Of a DNA stretch of 64,000 nt, positions 34,948 to 44,578 are shown in pieces (positions within the stretch are counted from its first letter, which is position 1; the number at the start of each line of letters is the position of its first letter). The position numbers were made by a program, and so were the translations under genes. The stretch spans positions 116,830 through 180,829 of the forward strand of contig JAEZCE010000012.1 in the NCBI GenBank assembly GCA_023429995.1. The letters are read 5' to 3'. Below the pieces are notes generated by a model. The model had not been told where the DNA came from, did no database searches, and saw only the letters and a list, made by a program, of their open reading frames with translations. Origin of the DNA: Bacillota bacterium (GTDB taxonomy: Bacteria > Bacillota > UBA4882 > UBA8346).

Positions 34948-35661
34948 TTAAGAGTAATATAAAATCCTTCCGCAATTTTCACAGAAAATCAATGCGTCTT
35001 CACCCTGCTTCGCTTTACGCAGCAATGAGTCGGACAAACCAACATGACAAGCTCCGCAGCTATCCGTTTTGATCTTGGTAATACCGATCCCGGAATGGGC
35101 TTTGGCTATTTTTTGATAACGTTCCAGCCAAGGGAGAGGAATTTGGGGTCTTAATTCATCAAGTTCCATCTCCATTTCACTCAGCTGTAAAGCGACTTCC
35201 GCCGATTGCTGTTTCATTTCCCTTTCGATTTCTGCGATTTCCTGTTCACAGGAAGTAAGCCTTTTCCGGAGTTCTTCCTGCTCGGCGCTTTGCTTTTCAT
35301 CATTTTCCAATAGCTCTAATATCTGGTCTTCAATTTTTCCTTGCTGGATGCGATATTCCTGGGCTTTCTGCTGGACTTGCTCCAGACTCCGCGAACTTAC
35401 CACGGTGCCGTTATATAACTTATCCTCTTCATGTTGGAGAAGGTCCTGACAGGTTTTTAACTCCAGTTCCAACTTATGTTGGGAGATGGTATTCTGGCGG
35501 CGTTGAGCATTGACGGCGGTCAACGCCTTTTCACTTTGTTGATGGAGTGTCCGTAAAGCCGCCAAATTCGGGTTACTCGCCGCCTGAGCCAAACTTTTTT
35601 TTAAGGCCAGCGCTTTACTGTCAAGCTCTTGGATTCGATATAAAATCGGTAAATTAGCCAT
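34948..35661 (-). CDS. coiled-coil zinc-ribbon protein (CT398-like)
   Basis: A 237-residue protein with a long coiled coil (about 15-175) and a C4 zinc ribbon at the end: CGACH near 205 and CENCGRIL near 227. This is the layout of the C4-type zinc-ribbon family commonly encoded beside nif3 in bacteria. It begins 12 bp after the nif3 gene and is surely cotranscribed. The function is unknown; roles in nucleic-acid or flagellar regulator binding have been proposed for relatives. Confidence 0.87.
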   Translation of the reverse strand: MANLPILYRIQELDSKALALKKSLAQAASNPNLAALRTLHQQSEKALTAVNAQRRQNTISQHKLELELKTCQDLLQHEEDKLYNGTVVSSRSLEQVQQKAQEYRIQQGKIEDQILELLENDEKQSAEQEELRKRLTSCEQEIAEIEREMKQQSAEVALQLSEMEMELDELRPQIPLPWLERYQKIAKAHSGIGITKIKTDSCGACHVGLSDSLLRKAKQGEDALIFCENCGRILYYS

Positions 35662-35673
35662 TTAAGCTCCTAT

Positions 35674-36795
35674 TTATAAAGTAATAAACGGTTCATCTTG
35701 CAGGGACGTGCTCGGGATAAACTCGCATCCCGGATTATTTCTGAAATAATCACTGAAATAACGAATCATCAAATCCACAAACCCATGCTCGGTAGCCCAA
35801 TGTCCCGCCACAACAACCGACAACTCACTATCCTTGGCCAATAAAAAATCGTGATAATTCAATTCACCCGTCAAAAAGGCATCAGCTTTTTTTCTCAAAA
35901 CCTTATTCAAAAGACTGCCGCCGCTGCCCGAACAAATCGCTAAAGTATGAATCATTTTGTCCTGCTCGCCTGTAATTCGAATATCTTTGGCCGATAATTT
36001 CTTTTTGGCGAGTAAAGCCAAATCATAAAGTTTCAACGGCTCCTTCAACCTGCCGATCCGCCCCATGCCATGTCTTACCGGACTCTGAAGCGGATAAACG
36101 TCAATCACCGGTTCTTCGTAAGGATGGTTGTCATGAACCGCCTCCAAAATCTTCAGTAAACTTTCTTCAGCCACCAGCATTTCCAAACGGATTTCCTCAA
36201 CCCGGCTTACCTCTCCCGGTTTACCAATAAAAGGTATAGCCTCGTTACATGGCCGGAAAGTACCGCTGCCCCCGACTTCAAATGCACAATCCGCATAGTT
36301 GCCTATAACCCCGGCGCCAGCCTTAACCATCACATTTCGAAGGGCTGGAATATATTCTGGCGGCGCAAAAACGACTATTTTGTATAACCTTTGCGAGGAT
36401 GAATTCATACAGGGATCCAGGAGCTTAATATCGGTCAGTTCAAATCGGTCAGCCAAAAATTGATTTAAGCCGCCCGCTGCCATATCCATATTCGTATGGG
36501 CAGCAATTAAAAAAAGTCGATGTTTTATCAATTCTTCCAAACATCGCCCGATAGGAGTATCCAGATTAACTTTTGAAAGGGGTTTAAAAAGTAAAGGATG
36601 ATGAACCACAAAACCATCAACTTGACAATGAAGTCCCTCCCGTATGACTTGTTCATTCAGATCCAGGGCAATCATAACTCTGGAAACCGGCTGATCAAAG
36701 CGGCCAATTTGTAAGCCGACATTATCCCAACTTTCCGCCAAATCCCAAGGCGCGAGCCGGTTAAGCCCCTCCATAATATGCTGTAATTGCGGCAT
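35674..36795 (-). CDS. Nif3-like dinuclear metal-centre protein
   Basis: A 373-residue member of the Nif3/YqfO family, long form with an inserted PII-like/CutA domain (about 130-235, ending HPYEEPVIDVY). Metal ligands are in VVHHPLLF near 60, AAHTNMD near 102, and GHWATEHG near 330. ATG 36795 (MPQLQHIMEG) follows AGGAGGGG. Its place after rpoD and before the zinc-ribbon gene is common in Bacillota. The biochemical role is not settled; GTP cyclohydrolase-like chemistry has been suggested for relatives. Confidence 0.93.
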   Translation of the reverse strand: MPQLQHIMEGLNRLAPWDLAESWDNVGLQIGRFDQPVSRVMIALDLNEQVIREGLHCQVDGFVVHHPLLFKPLSKVNLDTPIGRCLEELIKHRLFLIAAHTNMDMAAGGLNQFLADRFELTDIKLLDPCMNSSSQRLYKIVVFAPPEYIPALRNVMVKAGAGVIGNYADCAFEVGGSGTFRPCNEAIPFIGKPGEVSRVEEIRLEMLVAEESLLKILEAVHDNHPYEEPVIDVYPLQSPVRHGMGRIGRLKEPLKLYDLALLAKKKLSAKDIRITGEQDKMIHTLAICSGSGGSLLNKVLRKKADAFLTGELNYHDFLLAKDSELSVVVAGHWATEHGFVDLMIRYFSDYFRNNPGCEFIPSTSLQDEPFITL

Positions 36796-36893
36796 ACAGC
36801 CCCTCCTACCCATTTGATTCTAATCTAAATATATCTATATTATGGATGAAAAAACCAAAATCCTGCTTTCCATAAAACATTTCGCCTATAAAA

Positions 36894-36918
36894 CAAAAAA
36901 AGTGGGGTTTCCCCACTT
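36894..36918 (-). terminator. terminator after the tRNA
   Basis: AAGTGGGG and CCCCACTT form a perfect eight-pair stem with a three-base loop (36900-36918), followed on the minus strand by six T residues. Confidence 0.85.
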
Positions 36919-36932
36919 AACATTTTTTCGAT

Positions 36933-37007
36933 TGGTGGGCCCACTTGGATTCGAACCAAGGACCGATCGGTTATGAGCCGACTGCTCCACCGCTGAGCTA
37001 TGGGCCC
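36933..37007 (-). tRNA. tRNA with CAT anticodon (tRNA-Ile2 or elongator tRNA-Met)
   Basis: A full cloverleaf on the minus strand: acceptor GGGCCCA/TGGGCCC, D arm GCTC-AGCGGTGG-AGC, anticodon arm GTCGG-CTCATAA-CCGAT, T arm CTTGG-TTCGAAT-CCAAG, discriminator A and an encoded CCA. Loop CTCATAA with CCGATCGGTC resembles tRNA-Ile2, in which C34 is modified to lysidine. Elongator Met is possible. Its first base pairs are not those of an initiator. Confidence 0.93.
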
Positions 37008-37066
37008 AAAAGTGACATAAAGTATTATACAATGAATCGCTCAAAACATCAAGAAGAATCATTTCC

Positions 37067-38173
37067 TCAATCCAAGAAATCTTTCAATTTCTTGCTGCGG
37101 CTTGGATGCCGCAATTTACGCAGCGCTTTGGCTTCAATTTGCCGAATCCGTTCACGGGTCACGTTAAAAATCTGGCCGACTTCTTCCAAAGTTCGGGCCC
37201 GGCCATCATCCAAACCGAAACGCAAGCGTAAAACTTTCTCTTCCCGGGGTGTTAAAGTATTTAAAACCTCTTCCAACTGTTCCTTCAACAAACGGAATGA
37301 AGCGGCTTCAGCCGGAGCCGGAGCATCCTGATCTTCGATAAAATCGCCTAAATGACTGTCTTCCTCTTCTCCAATTGGGGTTTCGAGAGAAACAGGTTCC
37401 TGGGCGATTTTCATAATTTCCCGAACCCGCTCCGGACTCATTTCCATTTCTACCGCGATTTCCTCAGCGGAAGGTTCACGCCCCAGACTTTGCAATAACT
37501 GCCGGGAAACCCGGATTAATTTATTAATAGTCTCGACCATATGTACCGGTATCCGGATGGTTCTGGCCTGATCTGCAATTGCGCGGGTTATTGCCTGACG
37601 AATCCACCAGGTCGCATAAGTACTGAATTTATATCCCTTACGATAATCGAACTTTTCAACGGCCTTGATCAGTCCCAGGTTTCCTTCCTGGATCAAATCA
37701 AGAAAAAGCATGCCCCGGCCTACATAACGTTTGGCAATGCTCACCACTAACCGCAGGTTTGCCTCAGCAAGCCGCCGTTTTGCCGATTCTTCGCCTTCTT
37801 CGACTCTGCGGGCCAAATCAATTTCGTCGGTAGCCGAAAGCAAAGGCACCCGCCCAATTTCCTTCAAATACATCCGAACCGGATCATCAAGGGCAATTCC
37901 CTCTGGGATCGTCAGATCAAGTTCTACTTCTTCAGTATCGACTTGGAAAGGTTCTTGTTCTTCAGCTGGTTCTTCACTCTCACTGGTATCCGGCATTATT
38001 TCAATACCATTACTGGCAAAGGCCTCATAAATTTCATCAATTTGTTCAGTCGATAAGTCAATTTGCTCAAGAGAATCCATAATCTCGCGGTAAGAAATAA
38101 TCCCTTTTCTCTTGCCCTTTGCAATCAGTTCCTTAATTCCTTCGATATTTGGCAAGGCCTTTTCTTTAGTCAA
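37067..38173 (-). CDS. rpoD: primary RNA polymerase sigma factor (sigma-70/SigA)
   Basis: A 368-residue housekeeping sigma factor. Region 1.1-like N-terminus (1-60), an acidic linker (60-90), region 1.2 (DDPVRMYLKEIGR), region 2 with the -10 recognising FSTYATWWIRQAI near 195, region 3, and region 4.2 with the -35 recognising HTH near 335 (VTRERIRQIEAKALRKL). The TTG start at 38173 is the only early in-frame start; its ribosome site is weak. It follows dnaG, the classical rpsU-dnaG-rpoD order without rpsU. Confidence 0.97.
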   Translation of the reverse strand: MTKEKALPNIEGIKELIAKGKRKGIISYREIMDSLEQIDLSTEQIDEIYEAFASNGIEIMPDTSESEEPAEEQEPFQVDTEEVELDLTIPEGIALDDPVRMYLKEIGRVPLLSATDEIDLARRVEEGEESAKRRLAEANLRLVVSIAKRYVGRGMLFLDLIQEGNLGLIKAVEKFDYRKGYKFSTYATWWIRQAITRAIADQARTIRIPVHMVETINKLIRVSRQLLQSLGREPSAEEIAVEMEMSPERVREIMKIAQEPVSLETPIGEEEDSHLGDFIEDQDAPAPAEAASFRLLKEQLEEVLNTLTPREEKVLRLRFGLDDGRARTLEEVGQIFNVTRERIRQIEAKALRKLRHPSRSKKLKDFLD

Positions 38174-38268
38174 CTTTAAATTACCATCCTTCCGGGGGTA
38201 GGAACTTCATACTTCCATGAATCATATCTATGATTAATCTTCAAATTTGTTTAAACCCGCCCCATCAA

Positions 38269-40128
38269 CTAGATTCCCGCTGAAAATTGGGGGAAATCCT
38301 TTTGTAACTTTCTTTTGATCTCGGTAAACTCTTTAGCTTTCATTTTTAGGTTAGCCTCAGACAAGGTTTTACCATTTTCATCCTTTCCTGAGGTAAGTTG
38401 TTCAGTTAAACTTTGAACTTGTTCCTGAAGGTGCAGCATTTTCAAACGCTGAATATTACCTCCCAGATCAGCTTGGGACTCTTTGACCTCTTGCTCAGCG
38501 ATTAATGAGGCCGCAACTTCCTGAAACGAACCTTGAATCTCAGCCAAAATAATCCGAGAGTCTTTATCAAAAGCTCCTACTCGCTCGATTTCCAACAACA
38601 AATCCCGCCAAATCTCGAAGCTGAACTCTTCTGCCTTCAATTCTTCTTTAATTCGCTTTAAGTTATCATATTCCTGCAAGGCGAATTGCAAAAGTTCCTT
38701 TTCCGTCTCAAAAACAGCCCGTTTTAGAGGTGAAAGCTTATCTGGGTTTATCATGCCCATAGAGAGCCCGATTTTTTCACCTGTTTCTTTAGTATAACTA
38801 TTATTCCGCTCTCTATCCAGAACCGGAGATTTTTTCCTGTTTTTTTTCACCCAGTCGTCAAAATCCGCAAAAATAGAGACTTCTGAAATTCCCAGTTCAC
38901 GAGCTAATTGCCGCAAGTAAAATTCTTGGGTAAGCCGGTTGTCAATCAATGCGATTGGAGGCAACATTGCTTGCTGAGCCTGAACCTTCCCCCCCGGCGT
39001 ACTAATATTATATTGCTGTAAAGCCTGTTTTAGTGTAAAATCCGTGATATCGAGAGCGTTATTGAGTAAAGTATTAAAAGCATCCGCGCCATTTTTTTTA
39101 ATAAAGGAATCCGGATCATCCTCTGCAGGTAAATCTAATATTTTAATTTTTAACCCTGCCTCCTGAAGAATTGCCATTCCGCGTTCTGTCGCTTTACGCC
39201 CGGCGGCATCTCCATCGTAGGCTAATACAACTTCCGAAGTATATTTCTTTATCATCCGGGCTTGTTCCTTGGTTAAGGCGGTGCCTAGCGAAGCCACTGT
39301 TTGAGTATATCCGGCTTGATGCGCCTGAATCACGTCCAAGTAACCCTCAACGATAATAGCCTGATTTTTTTTCCGAATGGTTTCTTTCGCAAGGGTCAGT
39401 CCAAAAAGGAAACGCCCCTTATGGAAAATTTCAGTTTCCGGTGAATTCAGATATTTGGGATGACTGTTATCAAAAACCCGCCCTCCAAAACCAACAACAT
39501 TTCCTCTCAAATCAGTGATGGGAAAGATTAAACGATCCCGAAAACGATCATAATAGCCATTTTCTCCCAAACTAAGCAAACCCAGTTTTTCGGCATCCTC
39601 AAGGCTTACCCCTTTCTTTCGCAAAATATCCGTTAAACTATGCCACAACGCCGGAGCGTATCCCAGATGAAACCGCTGCCAGCTTTCTGGAGCGATACCC
39701 CGGTCCTGTAAATAATTTCTGGCTTGTTTTGCCGAATCAATCTTTACTAGGTACTGATTAAAATATGCAGCAGCCAGTTTATTGATTTTAAATAAACTTT
39801 CCCGATGAAGGTCTTCGGTAGAATCCGGATGATAATCCGGCCACGGTATACCGGCGCGTTCCGCCAATATCTTGGCGGCAGCAATAAAATCAATATTCTC
39901 CAACTTCATCATGAAATTAAAAACATTACCGCCAACACCGCATCCAAAACAATAAAATAATTGTTTTTCCTGGTTAACATTGAAGGAGGGAGTTTTTTCC
40001 CCATGAAAAGGGCATAAACCCACCAGTGACCGGCCGGATTTTCTTAAACTGACATATTCCGAGATCACCGCTACAATATCATTATGCTCTTTAATTTGTT
40101 CAAATAATTCCTGCTTTAACCGCTCCAT
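38269..40128 (-). CDS. dnaG: DNA primase
   Basis: A 619-residue primase. The N-terminal zinc finger has CPFH near 37 and CFGCG near 58. The catalytic core holds the RNAP-basic region and TOPRIM motifs EGYLDVI near 262 and AYDGDAAG near 305. The C-terminal DnaB-binding domain is helical. ATG 40128 (MERLKQELFEQ) is chosen; a TTG at 40140 would add four residues. It is 95 bp upstream of rpoD, and a dGTPase gene precedes it. Confidence 0.96.
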   Translation of the reverse strand: MERLKQELFEQIKEHNDIVAVISEYVSLRKSGRSLVGLCPFHGEKTPSFNVNQEKQLFYCFGCGVGGNVFNFMMKLENIDFIAAAKILAERAGIPWPDYHPDSTEDLHRESLFKINKLAAAYFNQYLVKIDSAKQARNYLQDRGIAPESWQRFHLGYAPALWHSLTDILRKKGVSLEDAEKLGLLSLGENGYYDRFRDRLIFPITDLRGNVVGFGGRVFDNSHPKYLNSPETEIFHKGRFLFGLTLAKETIRKKNQAIIVEGYLDVIQAHQAGYTQTVASLGTALTKEQARMIKKYTSEVVLAYDGDAAGRKATERGMAILQEAGLKIKILDLPAEDDPDSFIKKNGADAFNTLLNNALDITDFTLKQALQQYNISTPGGKVQAQQAMLPPIALIDNRLTQEFYLRQLARELGISEVSIFADFDDWVKKNRKKSPVLDRERNNSYTKETGEKIGLSMGMINPDKLSPLKRAVFETEKELLQFALQEYDNLKRIKEELKAEEFSFEIWRDLLLEIERVGAFDKDSRIILAEIQGSFQEVAASLIAEQEVKESQADLGGNIQRLKMLHLQEQVQSLTEQLTSGKDENGKTLSEANLKMKAKEFTEIKRKLQKDFPQFSAGI

Positions 40129-40218
40129 CTTTCTCACCAACTTACAATCTCAAGTCTTCCCTACTCAACCATCAACCAATCACCAATAACTAATAACCAT
40201 AAAGCCGACAGCCAAATC

Positions 40219-41229
40219 TTATCTCGATCTCCAACTCTGGGGAACAAATTTTCCTATAAAAGTTTCTGTGGCAAAATGGTCGGTCATTCCAGCAATATAA
40301 TCAATAATTGCTAAATGGGGATCCTCCCCAGAAAACTTCAGGATATGCCCTGGAATCTCAGAGGGATGTTCCTCAAAATAATCATATAAACAGTGCAGCA
40401 TTTTATAGACTTTTGCTTCCTCCACTTTCGCTATTGAACCGATATATACCTTCTCAAATAGGAAATACCGTAACTGATCAAAAACGCTCTGAATTTCAGG
40501 AGAAAAAGCGATATCTACGGTATCATAACTATTCTCAACAATATCACGGATTAAAACCGTTAGCCTTTTTGAAGCCGTCACTCCAAGGGTTCTGGTTATG
40601 AAATCAGGTAAATCCGATATTTGAAGAACCCCTCCGCGGACTGCATCATCCAAATCATGATTCACATAGGCAATGCGATCGGCAAAACGGACTACCCTTC
40701 CTTCTGCACTCCATGGCAAATCAGGTCCAGTATGATTTACAATTCCGTCGCGCACTTCCAGGGTGAGATTCAATCCCGGATAATCTCTTTCAGTATCCTC
40801 TAACCAATCAACAACTCGTAAACTTTGCTGATTATGAAGGAATCCTTTAGGTGAAAGCCGGTTTAAAGCATCTTCCCCGGCATGGCCAAAAGGGGTATGC
40901 CCTAAATCGTGCCCCAAAGCAATCGCTTCCGTTAAATCTTCATTCAATTGCAATAATCTGGCGATAGTCCTGGAAATCTGGGCCACTTCCAAAGCGTGTG
41001 TCAAACGGGTACGGTAATGATCGCCTTCTGGAGCTATAAAAACTTGTGTTTTGTGTTTGAGACGACGAAAAGCCTTCGAATGGATAATGCGATCCCGGTC
41101 CCGCTGGAAATCCAGGCGTAATGGACATTCAGGCTCTGGATACTTCCGCCCTTTTGTTTCCGCTGATCGTATCGCCCATTTCGATAAATACAAATTCTCG
41201 GTTTCAAACAAATGCGCTTTCAAATCCAT
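40219..41229 (-). CDS. dgt: deoxyguanosinetriphosphate triphosphohydrolase-like HD protein
   Basis: A 336-residue HD-domain nucleotide triphosphohydrolase. The metal site is formed by RLTHALEVAQ near 72 and GHDLGHTPFGHAGED near 105, with a later Asp in AYVNHDLDDA near 190. The motif KAFRRLKHKTQVF near 55 is diagnostic. ATG 41229 follows AAGGAG. It lies directly upstream of dnaG, as in many Clostridia and relatives. Confidence 0.93.
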   Translation of the reverse strand: MDLKAHLFETENLYLSKWAIRSAETKGRKYPEPECPLRLDFQRDRDRIIHSKAFRRLKHKTQVFIAPEGDHYRTRLTHALEVAQISRTIARLLQLNEDLTEAIALGHDLGHTPFGHAGEDALNRLSPKGFLHNQQSLRVVDWLEDTERDYPGLNLTLEVRDGIVNHTGPDLPWSAEGRVVRFADRIAYVNHDLDDAVRGGVLQISDLPDFITRTLGVTASKRLTVLIRDIVENSYDTVDIAFSPEIQSVFDQLRYFLFEKVYIGSIAKVEEAKVYKMLHCLYDYFEEHPSEIPGHILKFSGEDPHLAIIDYIAGMTDHFATETFIGKFVPQSWRSR

Positions 41230-41262
41230 GGTATTGCTCCTTCTACACAAATACCACTTTGT

Positions 41263-41285
41263 AAAAAAAAAGCGCTCAGAGCGCT
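41263..41285 (-). terminator. terminator overlapping the rodZ stop codon
   Basis: AGCGCTC and GAGCGCT form a seven-pair stem; the TGA stop of the RodZ gene is in its tip. Eight T residues follow on the minus strand. Read-through or a separate promoter must serve dgt. Confidence 0.75.
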
Positions 41286-42073
41286 TCTAAACCTTGCGGG
41301 GTTAACTTTATCGACTTGGTCTTGCCTTTTTCACCGAGCTGGCCAAGATCCTTACCATTTAGGCTAATGATGAGTCCAGCAGGATTTCCCATTCTGATAA
41401 TCATTTCCCGCTGTGCAGTCCAGACCTGTTGGGGTTCCGAAGAATCAAAACTCATTCCTTCAGCCCCATATAGGTATTCACCATCGCTTTTTACCTGTAC
41501 CCAAACCCGTTCTTTAAAAGTAACATTAACAGTGATCGGCGCAATCGGTTTTGGCGTCTCCATCGTGTCGGTTGCGGAGATCTCTTCTTTCGTAACAGCG
41601 GCGCCATCCTCTTGATTACCTTGACGAAAAGGGAATAAGAAAAAGCTGGCTACAATTAAGATCCCAATTAATGCTACCACGATTCCCAAATAAAGCCCTT
41701 TTAATTGCTCGTCATCCTGAGGCTCCGGGGATTTCACCGCTTTTTCCCGAACAACTACCGGGGTCGGCTCTTGGTGATGCTGTTGTTCCGGTATGGGCTG
41801 GTGCTGTTGTTGCTGCTGCTCTAGTTCGGCAGCATTCTTCATCTGGTAATATTTTTGCAAAACCTCTTGTCCGTCCAAGCCAATTGCATTTGCAAAATTC
41901 ACCAAAAAACCTTTACGGTAAACTTCGCCAGGAATGCCTTCCAAATCGCCACGATCAATTGCTTCCAAGTATCGCATACTGATTTTGGTTGCTTCCTGAA
42001 TTTCTTTTAAAGAAATACTCTTTTCTTCCCGAACCCGATGAAGGTAGTCACCGATCTCCTTCAAAAAGTTCAC
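41276..42073 (-). CDS. rodZ: RodZ-like cytoskeleton protein
   Basis: A 265-residue membrane protein. The N-terminal Cro/C1-type HTH (1-75, SLKEIQEATKISMRYLEAID) is followed by a Gln/His-rich linker (85-110), one transmembrane helix (about 130-150), and a periplasmic DUF4115 domain (175-265). This is the MreB-linked cell-shape protein RodZ/YmfM. It lies downstream of ftsK/spoIIIE, as ymfM does in many relatives. Confidence 0.9.
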   Translation of the reverse strand: MNFLKEIGDYLHRVREEKSISLKEIQEATKISMRYLEAIDRGDLEGIPGEVYRKGFLVNFANAIGLDGQEVLQKYYQMKNAAELEQQQQQHQPIPEQQHHQEPTPVVVREKAVKSPEPQDDEQLKGLYLGIVVALIGILIVASFFLFPFRQGNQEDGAAVTKEEISATDTMETPKPIAPITVNVTFKERVWVQVKSDGEYLYGAEGMSFDSSEPQQVWTAQREMIIRMGNPAGLIISLNGKDLGQLGEKGKTKSIKLTPQGLEAL

Positions 42074-42292
42074 CCCCGATTTTGAGTTATTAAATTGTAA
42101 ATTTTTCTATATTTATTATGAATGATGGACTTTTTTACTATTAAGGATGAAGATTCCATCCGCGAGTTAAACCTTCACACTTTATGCAATAGCTAAATTA
42201 GAAAAAATTAAAATTCCAATTGATTACCGTTTTTTGTCAACCCACTAATATATTCTAGTAATTAATTGGAGTTCCTTCCGAAAAAATGAAAA

Positions 42293-44578
42293 TTACTGCT
42301 CTTGTTGGTGTTTTTTCATTTCTTCCAATTGCCTGGCAGTGATGTAAACCTCCCGAGGTTTGCTTCCTTCATATGGCCCAATCATTCTTTTCGCTTCCAT
42401 TAAGTCTACAAGCCTTGCGGCTCTGGTATACCCGACCTTTAAACGTCTTTGAAGCACCGATGCCGATGCAGAGCCGTAATCAATAACAACCCGGACGGCA
42501 TCCCAAAGCAGCTCATCTTCGGTCTCGACGACAGCTTCTTTTTTATTATCGGGGATATTTAGAAAATGTTCCTGATATTTGGGGCCGCCTTGATTCTTCC
42601 AATGTTCAATAACGGCTTCAATTTCTTTTTCAGTAACCAAAGCCCCCTGCACCCGCCGGGGTTTCATGGAACCGATTGGCGAAAATAGCATATCTCCCCT
42701 GCCAAGTAAACGTTCGGCTCCGACACTATCCAAAATCGTTCTGGAATCAATCTGTGACGAAACCGCAAAAGCAATCCTGGAAGAAATATTGGCTTTGATT
42801 AAACCGGTAATGACATCCACCGAAGGACGCTGGGTTGCCACAACCAAATGGATTCCTGTCGCCCTGGCCATTTGAGCCAAACGGCAAATACAATCTTCGA
42901 CTTCAACCGGGGCGAGCATCATCAAATCAGCAAGTTCGTCAATGATTACTACGATATAAGGAAGTGTTTCTCCTTCCTTGGCTTGAGAATTATATTTATC
43001 CAAATCCCTAACCCTTGCTTCGGCAAACAATTTATAACGACGTTCCATTTCATTGACTACAACCTTTAAAGTGCCCGCCGCCTTTTTGGCTTCCGTTACT
43101 ACAGGAGCCATTAAGTGAGGAATGCCATTATACATTGATAATTCAACCATCTTAGGGTCAATCATGACAAATTTGACTTCATTAGGATAGGCTTTATATA
43201 AAACACTCATAATTAGGGTGTTAATACAAACGCTTTTCCCGGATCCGGTAGCTCCGGCCACCAATAAATGGGGCATTTTGCTTAGATCAGCCAATACGGT
43301 TTCCCCGGCAATATCCATTCCCAGGCCTACGCTCAGTCGGCTGGTATTCCAAAATGACTTTGAATCCAATATATCTCTGAAAGTGACAATTTGGGCTTCT
43401 AGATTAGGGACTTCAACACCGATAGCCGCTTTTCCAGGAATCGGAGCTTCAAGGCGTAAGCCTTTTGCCGCCAAGGCTAAAGCCAAGTCATCCGCTAAGT
43501 TCACAATCCGGCTCACTTTAACGCCGGGAGCCGGTTGGAGGTCATAACGAGTAACGACTGGACCATGATGGGCTTCCAGTACTTTTACTTGAATTCCAAA
43601 ATTAGCCAAGGTCTGTTCCAGCATGAGCGATTGATCGACAGGTTTAGCAACCTTTTTTTGACGAGCCGCACCAGAAGGGCCCACCAAGTTAATATCGGGG
43701 AGTTGATACTCACCGGCTTTCTGGGAAGGCCTAATCTGTGGCTGTACCGATAAATCCTGGGGAGAATCGCTTTTCAAAATCCCCTTTTTTTCATTCTTAG
43801 CCTTTTCTTTCTCTTTCAATATATTCTGCAGCGTGTCCATGACTACGCTGGAACGGGACTGCTTTGGCGGCAATGGACTTACCCCGACCTCTTCGTTCTT
43901 ATTGGAATAGGCCTTACTTTCTATGGGTGGATTAGGGTCATTCTTAAAAGGATTGATCACTGGGTCTACTTGCGGCTGTTTTGGACCTGTTAACGTTTCC
44001 CTGTTTGGAATCTCCTGTTCCAAAGGCGCCGGTCGTGCCCGGCGTTTTCCCAAACCCACCAAAAATACAATTAACGGTCGGTCCAGAGCTAATATTGCCA
44101 AGATTATCAGCCAAATCGACATGAAAATCCCGGTCCCGAATTTACCAAAAAGCTGCAAAAGTTTTAAGGCCAAAAAATGACCGACAATTCCACCCCCTTG
44201 AGCTGCATCCTCCCAACCGGTGGAGGAAATAACCACCCCGCTAAAAAAATGTAATATCAGTAAAGCCCATAAAAATAAAAATATCAAAGTAACAAAATGC
44301 TTGCCAAAGCGCACACCCCTGCGCCAAACAAGTAACATCCATCCGACAATGGCCACAAAGACAACGGGAATAATCGCACCGCTATGCCCGAAAACATAAA
44401 ATAACCCTCTTTTTAAAATTTCGCCGACAAATCCCGCGCCATTAAAATAAATTGCGGTTAAAGATAATAAAGCCAGCCCCAGCAGCAGGACACCAATAAT
44501 TTCGGTGCGTTGCTCGGCAAAACGGTCATCATTCTCTTGTTCGGTAGACTCTTCTTCTACGTTTTTCGTACCAGCCAT
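42293..44578 (-). CDS. spoIIIE: DNA translocase FtsK/SpoIIIE
   Basis: A 761-residue septal DNA pump. Four membrane helices (25-190), a Pro/charged linker (195-310), and the RecA-like motor with Walker A VAGATGSGKSV near 445 and Walker B IDELADLMM near 545. The C-terminal winged-helix gamma domain (about 695-755) recognises oriented DNA motifs. It moves the chromosome into daughter cell or forespore. Its ATG is coupled (TAATG) to the upstream symporter gene. Whether it is the only FtsK paralogue cannot be told here. Confidence 0.95.
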   Translation of the reverse strand: MAGTKNVEEESTEQENDDRFAEQRTEIIGVLLLGLALLSLTAIYFNGAGFVGEILKRGLFYVFGHSGAIIPVVFVAIVGWMLLVWRRGVRFGKHFVTLIFLFLWALLILHFFSGVVISSTGWEDAAQGGGIVGHFLALKLLQLFGKFGTGIFMSIWLIILAILALDRPLIVFLVGLGKRRARPAPLEQEIPNRETLTGPKQPQVDPVINPFKNDPNPPIESKAYSNKNEEVGVSPLPPKQSRSSVVMDTLQNILKEKEKAKNEKKGILKSDSPQDLSVQPQIRPSQKAGEYQLPDINLVGPSGAARQKKVAKPVDQSLMLEQTLANFGIQVKVLEAHHGPVVTRYDLQPAPGVKVSRIVNLADDLALALAAKGLRLEAPIPGKAAIGVEVPNLEAQIVTFRDILDSKSFWNTSRLSVGLGMDIAGETVLADLSKMPHLLVAGATGSGKSVCINTLIMSVLYKAYPNEVKFVMIDPKMVELSMYNGIPHLMAPVVTEAKKAAGTLKVVVNEMERRYKLFAEARVRDLDKYNSQAKEGETLPYIVVIIDELADLMMLAPVEVEDCICRLAQMARATGIHLVVATQRPSVDVITGLIKANISSRIAFAVSSQIDSRTILDSVGAERLLGRGDMLFSPIGSMKPRRVQGALVTEKEIEAVIEHWKNQGGPKYQEHFLNIPDNKKEAVVETEDELLWDAVRVVIDYGSASASVLQRRLKVGYTRAARLVDLMEAKRMIGPYEGSKPREVYITARQLEEMKKHQQEQ

